20,297 bases of DNA, taken from contig JANYHY010000576.1 of assembly GCA_025362165.1 (NCBI GenBank), forward strand, positions 1 through 20,297, given 5' to 3'. The notes below the pieces were generated by a model, which saw nothing but the letters and a program-made list of their open reading frames with translations, made no database searches and had not been told where the DNA came from. The translations under genes and the position numbers were made by a program. Below are positions 14,273 to 20,297 of the stretch, one piece after another; the first letter of the stretch is position 1; every line of letters starts with the position of its first letter. The DNA comes from Myxococcales bacterium. Lineage in GTDB: Bacteria; Myxococcota_A; Polyangia; Polyangiales; Polyangiaceae.

Positions 14273-14445
14273 CGGAGAGTGACTCTAGCCGATTCGTCAC
14301 CTGCCCCAGCCGCCATCAGCACGGGACGCACACGAGGGCGCGCTTGTGTTGCCGGCTGAGCAGGAACGACGGCCGCACAGAACGGGCAGGTTGTGTCGTT
14401 GGGTTTGACGTGACGAGAGCACAGAAGACAAGCGACGAGCTTCAC
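14273..14445 (-). pseudogene. Zinc-ribbon N-terminal segment, frame-shifted against the phosphoesterase
   Basis: From GTG 14445 the minus strand reads MKLVACLLCSRHVKPNDTTC followed by PFC. This is a four-cysteine zinc ribbon (C6, C9, C20, C23) followed by a Pro/Ala linker. The same start is preceded by a promoter-like pair six bases upstream, so the segment looks expressed. The frame stays open to 13951, but beyond 14272 it merely shadows the phosphoesterase and becomes Arg/Ser-rich. Either this is a short independent gene with a meaningless tail, or a one-base frameshift split a zinc-ribbon-headed protein that continued into the hydrophobic segment of the phosphoesterase. A TAG lies in the phosphoesterase frame just upstream of its ATG. 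I cannot decide between these. Confidence 0.4.
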
Positions 14446-14451
14446 ACGTCC

Positions 14452-14479
14452 AGAATACCCAACACTGATGCGGGGACAA
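14452..14479 (-). promoter_or_regulatory. Possible promoter for the zinc-ribbon/phosphoesterase/beta-barrel genes
   Basis: On the minus strand TTGTCC (14474-14479) and TATTCT (14452-14457) are separated by 16 bases. The -10 ends six bases before the GTG at 14445, so the transcript would be leaderless. The opposite-strand large gene starts only 45-70 bases away. Confidence 0.4.
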
Positions 14480-14524
14480 ACCTCCGTGATGACCAAGCGC
14501 TGGGATCGCGTTACCGTCGCGCGC

Positions 14525-17371
14525 ATGACCAACCCCACGTGGAAGCACCATGGTCCCGAGCCCAAGACTTCAATCGCCGTTCCACCGCTGCCGAGCCTGA
14601 TCGATTGGTACGCGATGGGTTTTGACGAGGCGCGCCAACGGGTCTTCTACTTGTGCAGACCCGATGATGACGAGCGCGGCGGAGAGCTCCACGAGTTCGA
14701 CGGATCCGCGTGGCACTGCCTCTCGAACAAGCGTGTCGAGCTACCTGAAAACGTAGAAGGTGGCGGCTGGGATTCGCGACGAAAGTCTGTGGTGAGTTGG
14801 TCGTTCGGTCACGACCACGAAGCCAAGCGACCGCGGGCCGTCGGCACGCTCATCAACGAGCAAGGCGGCAAAGCGCTCAACACCAAAGGCGATGATCCGA
14901 TCGCGACGGGCGAAGACGAAGACGTAGGAACCTTCGACAAAAGCGGCCTATTTGTGTTCGATCGCGCACGCGAAGTCTGGGTGTGTCTCACGCGATGCGG
15001 CGTTTGGGAGCTCGACGCGAACGACTCATGGAGCAAGAAATCCGACGGCGCGCTCGTCCCGAAGGACTGGCACAACAAGAGCGGCGAAGGCACCTTCGAT
15101 CCCATCGGCAAGCGCGCCGTGTTCATGATGCAAGAGAGGGAGGACTACACGATGGTCGTGCTCGCGTGGGACGGCCATGAGCTCCGCAAACTATCGATGG
15201 ATGGACTGCCCAAGCTCACGATGGGATTCAGCGATCCCATCGTGCAGATCTCGGGACACAACAAGCACGGGCTCGTCTTGCACGCGGGTGAAGGCAAACT
15301 CTTCGCAGTCCGAGGAGGCGGTTGGAGCGCGCTCCCTGCCACGAGCGATCCGCCTCCGATGATGGAAGACGCGATCATGACACACGACCCGAAGAGAGAT
15401 CTCCTGATCCTTGGACCGGGCAAACACAAAGGCGCAGGCGGGAGCGATCGCCACGACACGTTCTTCGTCTTGAAGAATGGACAGTGGGAGCGTCAAGGCG
15501 TCGCGATTGCGCACTCTTTGATCAAGAGCGCGTCTTATGGGAACTGCCGAATGGCACACCATGCAGGCACGTGGTTCGCGCTCGGCACGCACTCGCTTCA
15601 AACGTGGAAGTGGACCGATGACGCGTGGCGCCTCATCGAAGACGACACAGTCGGCAACGGAAAGCTCGGCGGCTGGGAGATTCTACAGCTCGTGAGCACG
15701 GAGCGATTGCACGCAGTGATGGCAAGCGGCGCTGTCTACGCGCTAGAAGGTGATCGTTGGAAGACGATCTGTAAAAAGGACCCCGTCTTCAAGGATCGCA
15801 CGGAGTTCTGCCTCGCCGCAGATCCGAACGGGCGCATCGTCGTGTGGGGTGGAGAAGCAAAAGGCCGCAAGCTCAACGACACATTGTTCTTGGAGAATGG
15901 AAAGTGGCGCGCCGCGAAGAAGTCGTCGCCGCAGCCCTTGGACTTCAAGCACGGCCGCAAAGACCGCGTGTATGTCGGCGCTAGCATGATCTACGACGGG
16001 GCGCTCGGCACGTTCGTTCGCTTCGGATTCGAAGAGGTCGCAGTCCTTCAAACAGACGAGACCTGGAAGCTCTACAAACCTAAGGGCTACCAAGACGCGG
16101 TCACTTGCAGCCTATGGGGACACGTTCCCATGTTCGACGCGGAGACCGGAGAGACGCTCATCCTGGATTTCGAGGGCGATCCCAAGGCGGCTTACGAAGC
16201 GATGATGAAGGGCAAGTGGGCGGATCAACCCGCGCGCATTTCGCGGTTCGATCTCGCCGAATGCAAAGAGCTTGCGACGGTCGAAGTGCCCGCCGAGCGC
16301 GCGCGCAAGAAACAACACGACCGCGCGCCGTTTCACGATTTTGCAGAGAGCTTCAGCTACGACCCCAAGACGCGATCGTTGTACACGCAAGTGTTGGAAG
16401 ATTCGTCTGGCGTGTATCGACTCGATCTGAGCGAGCTGTTCACCGAAGCGAAATCAATCGGCGCACGAACTGTGCTGAACATGGGCGCCGCGACGAGCAG
16501 GGCTGCGGTCGCCTTCGAGGCCACGCGTCTCTACAAGATCGCAAAAGGCAAAGCTGAAGTTGTATCGCTCGAGCCCGGCGCGAAGAGCGTGACCACGACG
16601 AGCGGTGCAGTTGGAGAGAAGGGCGCGCGCAAAGATCTGTCCGTCGAAGCTGCAACGGCGCTAGTGGCCACCAAGCGCAAAGCTGGTTTCGTCAATGCAG
16701 ACAAACTCGATCGCGATGCGTTGATTTCACTGGTCGGAGTCTCGAGTCACGAGCTGAAGGTTGGCAAAGCCATCAAAGGGAAACAACCAAACAGTCGCGT
16801 TGGCGGAACACCTTCAGGTGTAACGGAGAAGACCTGGCCGAAGATTCGAAAGACGCCGATGGGATTTCTCTTTCAACTCGAGACGGGCGATCTCCTCGAG
16901 AAGCACGCTGGGATTGCGGTGTTTTGTGCGTTGGATGGAGAAGCTGCGAACGAGCCCGAAGAGAACAGCGTCGTGTTGCTCAAGGCGTCAGACTTCAAGA
17001 AGACATGTGCAGCACCCAACAAGACACCCACGCTCGCGATGCGCGAGATCACGATCGAAGACGCGAAGATCGAGATCGATGAAGACCGCGCAGAGAAGAT
17101 CGGATCCGCGGATTCGGATCTAGCGGCTGCGTTCGAGCGACTTCAATCGATGAAAGGAATGCAGAAGGACAACCTCGCCACACGCCTTGGCGGCAGTCCG
17201 CAGTTCCTGCAAGACATCGTCACAATGAAGATGCACAGGTTCATCGCGCAGCTCGATTTCGACTCGATCAACACGAGCAAAGAATGGCCAGACGCTGGCC
17301 TCATGGGCTGCGTCTACGTGTTCGTGAACGACCCGGAAACCGAAGCAGTCGCGTTCTGGCAATACACCTGA
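14525..17371 (+). CDS. Large protein: Kelch-like propeller, degenerate WGR-like segment, DUF1963-like C-terminus
   Basis: This is a 948-residue cytoplasmic-looking protein without a signal peptide. Residues about 25-640 contain repeated blocks with a Gly-rich turn, a Trp and an aromatic strand (for example WSALPATSDPPPM, FFVLKNGQWERQG, LFLENGKWRAAKK, each near a DP/DxxR segment). This is typical of Kelch/beta-propeller repeats. Residues about 663-725 resemble a WGR domain (RLYKIAKGKAEVV, TTTSGAVGEKGARK, LVATKRKAGFVNAD), with the WGR tripeptide itself replaced. From about 770 to the end it looks like DUF1963/YwqG (WPKIRKTPMGFLFQLETG, LGGSPQFLQ, HRFIAQLDFDS, GLMGCVYVFVND). The ATG at 14525 was chosen. 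Upstream in-frame ATGs at 14468 and 14489 are alternatives. No neighbours share its strand closely. The domain calls are pattern-based and the function is unknown. Confidence 0.75.
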   Translation: MTNPTWKHHGPEPKTSIAVPPLPSLIDWYAMGFDEARQRVFYLCRPDDDERGGELHEFDGSAWHCLSNKRVELPENVEGGGWDSRRKSVVSWSFGHDHEAKRPRAVGTLINEQGGKALNTKGDDPIATGEDEDVGTFDKSGLFVFDRAREVWVCLTRCGVWELDANDSWSKKSDGALVPKDWHNKSGEGTFDPIGKRAVFMMQEREDYTMVVLAWDGHELRKLSMDGLPKLTMGFSDPIVQISGHNKHGLVLHAGEGKLFAVRGGGWSALPATSDPPPMMEDAIMTHDPKRDLLILGPGKHKGAGGSDRHDTFFVLKNGQWERQGVAIAHSLIKSASYGNCRMAHHAGTWFALGTHSLQTWKWTDDAWRLIEDDTVGNGKLGGWEILQLVSTERLHAVMASGAVYALEGDRWKTICKKDPVFKDRTEFCLAADPNGRIVVWGGEAKGRKLNDTLFLENGKWRAAKKSSPQPLDFKHGRKDRVYVGASMIYDGALGTFVRFGFEEVAVLQTDETWKLYKPKGYQDAVTCSLWGHVPMFDAETGETLILDFEGDPKAAYEAMMKGKWADQPARISRFDLAECKELATVEVPAERARKKQHDRAPFHDFAESFSYDPKTRSLYTQVLEDSSGVYRLDLSELFTEAKSIGARTVLNMGAATSRAAVAFEATRLYKIAKGKAEVVSLEPGAKSVTTTSGAVGEKGARKDLSVEAATALVATKRKAGFVNADKLDRDALISLVGVSSHELKVGKAIKGKQPNSRVGGTPSGVTEKTWPKIRKTPMGFLFQLETGDLLEKHAGIAVFCALDGEAANEPEENSVVLLKASDFKKTCAAPNKTPTLAMREITIEDAKIEIDEDRAEKIGSADSDLAAAFERLQSMKGMQKDNLATRLGGSPQFLQDIVTMKMHRFIAQLDFDSINTSKEWPDAGLMGCVYVFVNDPETEAVAFWQYT

Positions 17372-17381
17372 CGCACAGAAT

Positions 17382-17396
17382 GCCGAGACCATCGGC
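17382..17396 (+). terminator. Weak hairpin after the large propeller gene
   Basis: GCCGA (17382-17386) pairs with TCGGC (17392-17396) around GACCA, 11 bases after the stop. It lacks a T-run, so termination here is uncertain. The rest of the 91-base gap to the next gene shows nothing definite except TAAGAT, a possible -10, just before the next start. Confidence 0.2.
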
Positions 17397-17462
17397 GTCT
17401 TCAGGCCGTGGACGCTCGATACCGAGGCCCTCGTCTCGCACGCGTCGTAAGATGCTGCGGCG

Positions 17463-18443
17463 ATGCTGAGACTTGGCCTGGTTGGGATTGGGGATGCGGG
17501 CAAGCACCACGCGCGCGCCATCGCGACGCTCGTCGCGGAAGGGCTTGTGACTTGGACGGCAGTGTGCGCGCGAGACGAGAGCAAGATCGCAGCGTTCATC
17601 GGCGCGCACGCCCCGGGAATGCTGGGGGATGCGCAACCGGCGAAGTTCACGACGTTGCAGGCGTTGCTCGATGCGCACGTGTGCGACGCGGTCGTCTTGG
17701 CGACGCCGGACGGACTGCACACAGACCAAGTCGTGGCGGCCGCGAAGGCTGGCTTGCGCGTCCTCGTCGAGAAGCCGCTCGCGCTGTCGGTCGTCGATGG
17801 AGAGCGCGCCCTCGAAGCCGCCCGGGCCGCCGATGTGGCCTTATGCGTCGGTTACCACTTGCGACACCACGCGGCGCACCAACTATTGATGCGTCAACTG
17901 TATCCGCGCGTGGGAGCGGTGCGAACGATCCACGTGCGATGGGCGTGGCCGGACCCAGGCGTCGAAGGGTGGCGGGCGCGCGGTGAAGGCGCGCGTCATT
18001 GGAGCCTCGCGGCACTGGGAACCCACGGCATCGACCTCGCGCTCCAAATCGCAGGCGCAAAGCGCAACGCCGACGAGGTCTGCGTGATCACCACTCCGCC
18101 GAACGAGATCGATCGCGCGGCGGAGGTCTCGCTGCGTTTGGGTGACGTCCTCGCACACGTGTCCGTCTCGGTCGTGCATCGCGCGACCTCTCGTGTGATC
18201 GTGAGCGGCGACGCCGGCGAGCTCGAGGCGATCGGCACGCTCGGCGCGCGCGGCGACGGCGAGCTTTGGCACCGGGCCCCCAAGCAAGGCCCAGAGCCGC
18301 TCGCGTTCACTCCGCAAGACCCATACGCCGCGCAGCTTCGCGCGTTCGTCGCTCAAGATCGATTCTCGGAAGACCCCACGCTGCTCGCCAACCTCGACGC
18401 GCTCGATCGCGTTCCCCACACCACTCCTACGAGGACATCATGA
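17463..18443 (+). CDS. Gfo/Idh/MocA-family NAD(P)-dependent oxidoreductase
   Basis: This 326-residue oxidoreductase has an N-terminal Rossmann fold with GIGDAG (8-13), ATPDGLHTD at 80-88, the family hallmark VEKPLA (102-107) carrying the likely catalytic Lys104, GYHLRHH (130-136), and a G-x-H-x-x-D segment (GTHGID). Family members oxidise or reduce sugars, inositols, bile pigments and similar alcohols or imines using NAD(P). The substrate cannot be read from the sequence. It starts at ATG 17463. An upstream ATG at 17452 is out of frame. The stop overlaps the start of the NUDIX gene (ATGA), so the two are co-translated, and together with the third gene they form a tight operon. Confidence 0.88.
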   Translation: MLRLGLVGIGDAGKHHARAIATLVAEGLVTWTAVCARDESKIAAFIGAHAPGMLGDAQPAKFTTLQALLDAHVCDAVVLATPDGLHTDQVVAAAKAGLRVLVEKPLALSVVDGERALEAARAADVALCVGYHLRHHAAHQLLMRQLYPRVGAVRTIHVRWAWPDPGVEGWRARGEGARHWSLAALGTHGIDLALQIAGAKRNADEVCVITTPPNEIDRAAEVSLRLGDVLAHVSVSVVHRATSRVIVSGDAGELEAIGTLGARGDGELWHRAPKQGPEPLAFTPQDPYAAQLRAFVAQDRFSEDPTLLANLDALDRVPHTTPTRTS

Positions 18444-18994
18444 CCGCTACGCGCGACACCTTTTGTTCCTATTGTGGCACGGCTTATGTCACCCCATTGA
18501 AGTACCCACGCGACTGCGCCAATTGCCACATACAGGTTTGGGCGAACCCCATACCTGTATCTGTGGTGCTCGTGCCCGTGACGCGAGCCGGGCGGACCGG
18601 ATTGCTCGTCGTGCGGCGCGACATCGAGCCGCGCAAAGGCAAGCTCGCGATCGTGGGTGGGTTCCTGGAGGAGCACGAGACCTGGCAAGTGGGCGGCGCG
18701 CGCGAGGTGCGTGAGGAGACCGGCGCTCTCGTCGATCCGGCTTCTTTGAAGGCGTTTTGGTTCACTTCGACCGAACCGCGACCGAACCGCGTGCTCTTGT
18801 TCTCGCTCGCTGCACCCCTCGACGTGGCCGCGCTCGGACCCTACACCCGAGACAAGGAGACTTCGGAGAGAGGCCTGGTGTTCGGGCCTGGTGGTTTGGA
18901 CGACGTCTTCGCATTCCCGCTTCATGCGGAAGCGGCGCGCCGATACTTCTCGGAGCGCGGCGTCACGGGAGACCACGCTTATGAGCAAGCCTGA
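18440..18994 (+). CDS. NUDIX hydrolase with N-terminal zinc ribbon
   Basis: This 184-residue protein has a zinc ribbon at the start (Cys9, Cys12, Cys26, Cys29) and a complete NUDIX box at 74-96. In the box, Gly74, five residues, Glu80, seven residues, then REVREETGA match the consensus for Mg2+-dependent cleavage of a nucleoside diphosphate linked to another moiety. Zinc ribbon plus NUDIX is the layout of NudC-type pyrophosphatases, but this protein is shorter and lacks an obvious SQPWPFPxS-type signature, so ADP-ribose, NADH or a sugar nucleotide are all possible. GAGGA lies five bases before the ATG. It overlaps the oxidoreductase gene upstream by four bases and the oxygenase-like gene downstream by 14. 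Confidence 0.88.
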   Translation: MTATRDTFCSYCGTAYVTPLKYPRDCANCHIQVWANPIPVSVVLVPVTRAGRTGLLVVRRDIEPRKGKLAIVGGFLEEHETWQVGGAREVREETGALVDPASLKAFWFTSTEPRPNRVLLFSLAAPLDVAALGPYTRDKETSERGLVFGPGGLDDVFAFPLHAEAARRYFSERGVTGDHAYEQA

Positions 18995-19967
18995 AGGCGT
19001 CACGACACTCAAGAGCTTCTCTTATAGAGGCAAGCACTACCAAGTACCGATCTTCGACACTCTCGAACCGATTACTATCTTGGCGCGCGAGACGACCCTC
19101 ACACTCCCAACAGCAGAGCAATCTCGTGTCATTCGTTGTTTGAACTCGACTTGGGATTTGTCGGAGTTCAAAAAGCCCAGAAGTCCCGTCTCCCTCGGGA
19201 CGCTCTCGCACGACGAATTGAACGTCTTTTCCAAGCCCGAAGCTGTGCGCGTGCTCGACCTGCCAATCAAGCTGCCGGACTGCGAACAATACCGATTGCC
19301 GCGCGCTCTCCGTCAATTCACGGGCACGATCGCGCGCGTCGTGGACGTCGAGCACCGGATCAATCCTCGGCACGCGGACTATCATGCGTATCTGACGATC
19401 GATCAGCGTTGGGTCGAGCCTGGCACGTTGCAACGAGAGGCGCCCTGTCACGTGGACGGCTTTCAAGGGGCGCGCTGGCAACCCAAGTGCCTCACCAATC
19501 ACACCTATACCGTCTCCGATCTATTACCCACTGCCTATTATGTTCAGCCATTCGACTTCGACGGCCTCGACGAGCGGGTGCACGATTATTTTTGGGAGAT
19601 GAACGCACAGGTCGCCGACACGAATGAAGCGCACCGCTGGCAGCCCAGCCCCGCCGAAATTACAATGATGGATTGCTATTGCGTGCACCGCGGGGTCGAA
19701 AACGAAGGCCCTTCGCGCGTCTTTCGCACCTGGCTACGCGTCAGCTTCGAGGAGCGTCGGCGTGTCTTCGACCGGCTCGGCAACGCGCACAATCCGCTCT
19801 TCGACTACGAATGGAACATGGTCGACCGCGACATCGAGCAGCTCGGATTGCGCCCCTTCCGCACCAACGCTGACGCTTCCCTCCGCGTATTTCCGTGGCA
19901 AGATCTCGAAGGCAACGCTCTACCGAAGGGCGCACCCAAGACCAAACCAAAACTCCGCCGCGCCTAG
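18981..19967 (+). CDS. Putative Fe(II)/2-oxoglutarate-dependent oxygenase
   Basis: This 328-residue protein has the facial-triad pattern of non-haem iron oxygenases: CHVDGF with His157 and Asp159, a distal His236 in CYCVHRGVEN, and Arg246 ten residues later, where the 2-oxoglutarate-binding Arg usually sits. The strand RTWLRVSFE follows. A C-terminal tail (LGNAHNPLFDYEWNM onward) has many aromatic and acidic residues. Such enzymes hydroxylate or otherwise oxidise small molecules or proteins using O2 and 2-oxoglutarate. No subfamily is clear to me. ATG 18981 lies inside the NUDIX gene (14-base overlap). An upstream in-frame ATG at 18891 would give an implausible Arg/Ser-rich extension. Some stretches are less GC-rich than the neighbours, which may indicate a different history. 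Confidence 0.6.
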   Translation: MSKPEGVTTLKSFSYRGKHYQVPIFDTLEPITILARETTLTLPTAEQSRVIRCLNSTWDLSEFKKPRSPVSLGTLSHDELNVFSKPEAVRVLDLPIKLPDCEQYRLPRALRQFTGTIARVVDVEHRINPRHADYHAYLTIDQRWVEPGTLQREAPCHVDGFQGARWQPKCLTNHTYTVSDLLPTAYYVQPFDFDGLDERVHDYFWEMNAQVADTNEAHRWQPSPAEITMMDCYCVHRGVENEGPSRVFRTWLRVSFEERRRVFDRLGNAHNPLFDYEWNMVDRDIEQLGLRPFRTNADASLRVFPWQDLEGNALPKGAPKTKPKLRRA

Positions 19968-20112
19968 GTCGGCTCGTCACTTCGACATCAAGAAAGACAG
20001 TGCGCGACGACATCGAAGCTGTACAACAGGTGATCCCACGACAGCCATGATCGCCGCTCATGCGTCTCACCTTCGAAGAAGAAGAATCTATGAGCTGGCC
20101 TCCGGTCGCTGC

Positions 20113-20169
20113 CTTCGATCTTCTCCCGGCTTCATCGAAGCGGCAACAGCAGACCGCGTAGCGGCGGTC
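20113..20169. repeat. Two small inverted repeats before the kinase gene
   Basis: CTTCGAT (20113-20119) pairs with ATCGAAG (20134-20140), and GACCGC (20152-20157) pairs with GCGGTC (20164-20169). Neither is followed by a T-run. The 221-base gap between the oxygenase-like gene and the kinase otherwise shows nothing convincing. The sites could be structural or chance. Confidence 0.3.
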
Positions 20170-20188
20170 CGTGGCACAATCGGGGCTG

Positions 20189-20297
20189 ATGCGGATTGGT
20201 GACGTCGTCGGGGAGCGCTTCGAGATCGAAGCGGAGGCAGGCTCGGGCGGCATGGGCACTGTCTTCCGTGCGCGTGATCGAGAGACTGGCGCGACTG
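20189..20297 (+). CDS. Serine/threonine protein kinase, N-terminal 36 residues (runs off the window)
   Basis: The frame from ATG 20189 begins MRIGDVVGERFEIEAEAG and continues with SGGMGTVFRARDRETGAT. This is the glycine-rich ATP-binding loop (GSGGMGTVF) and following strand of a Hanks-type kinase, in the form common in myxobacteria and actinobacteria (xGxGGMGxVxxAxD). The ATP-binding lysine and the catalytic loop lie beyond the window edge, so activity and any C-terminal sensor domain cannot be assessed. No clear ribosome site precedes the start. The gene is preceded by a 221-base gap and is probably independent of the upstream operon. Confidence 0.85.
   Translation, partial: MRIGDVVGERFEIEAEAGSGGMGTVFRARDRETGAT

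Noticed and set aside
17120..17722. 200-codon minus-strand frame bridging the propeller gene end and the oxidoreductase start
   Set aside because: It overlaps two well-supported + genes and shows no recognisable motif or ribosome site.
20060..20161. 33-residue frame (MRLTFEEEESMSWPPVAAFD...) before the kinase
   Set aside because: There is no ribosome site or promoter, and its length is within chance for this composition. It would need conservation to be believed.

Overview
The window is GC-rich DNA with strong G/C preference at third codon positions, frequent GTG starts and many genes without a clear Shine-Dalgarno. Long spurious open frames lie antisense to the real genes. The gene types (Hanks-type kinase, SpoIVB-S55 peptidase, TatT/TatP, WGR and DUF1963 domains, squalene synthase with a squalene-epoxidase-like flavoprotein, many lipoproteins) suggest a myxobacterium-like member of Myxococcota, probably the Polyangiales side. 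This is inferred from gene content only. No rRNA, tRNA, CRISPR array or transposase was found.

Layout. (1) 1-810: a creatininase-family gene present as a fold-back inverted duplication. Arms 1-186 and 282-467 flank a 95-bp spacer, so neither copy is complete. It may be real or an assembly chimera. (2) 807-2462 (-): benzoate-CoA-ligase-like enzyme, coupled to the creatininase by an ATGA overlap. (3) 2553-2840 (+): small Tudor/KOW-like protein whose start lies in an 11-bp-arm palindrome, followed by a clear terminator. (4) 4930-2918 (-): TatT lipoprotein and TatP solute-binding protein of a TRAP transporter, without membrane subunits. (5) 6909-5038 (-): exported S55 peptidase, divergent from 6954-9222 (+), a two-helix sensor-like protein with a degenerate SpoIIE/PP2C-like domain and two small membrane proteins. 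(6) 9408-9250 (-): a 52-residue very basic protein with its own near-consensus promoter. (7) 10872-9499 (-) and 10970-11878 (+): divergent squalene-epoxidase-like oxygenase and squalene/phytoene synthase. (8) 12667-11887 (-): two 73-residue coiled-coil/membrane proteins and a small lipoprotein. (9) 14445-12762 (-): a zinc-ribbon segment, a purple-acid-phosphatase-like lipoprotein and a beta-barrel-like outer-membrane protein. (10) 14525-17371 (+): large protein with propeller-like repeats, a WGR-like segment and a DUF1963-like end. (11) 17463-19967 (+): overlapping operon of Gfo/Idh/MocA oxidoreductase, zinc-ribbon NUDIX hydrolase and Fe(II)/2-oxoglutarate oxygenase-like protein. (12) 20189-end (+): N-terminus of a Ser/Thr protein kinase.

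How the genes work together. The clearest functional links are TatT with TatP, the divergent squalene pair (possible triterpenoid or sterol chemistry), the overlapping redox/NUDIX/oxygenase trio, and the envelope-facing pair of S55 peptidase and sensor-like protein. No known defence or mobile system is visible. The most notable signals are the fold-back repeat, the propeller-WGR-DUF1963 protein, the 52-residue gene, the S55 motif order and the squalene locus.
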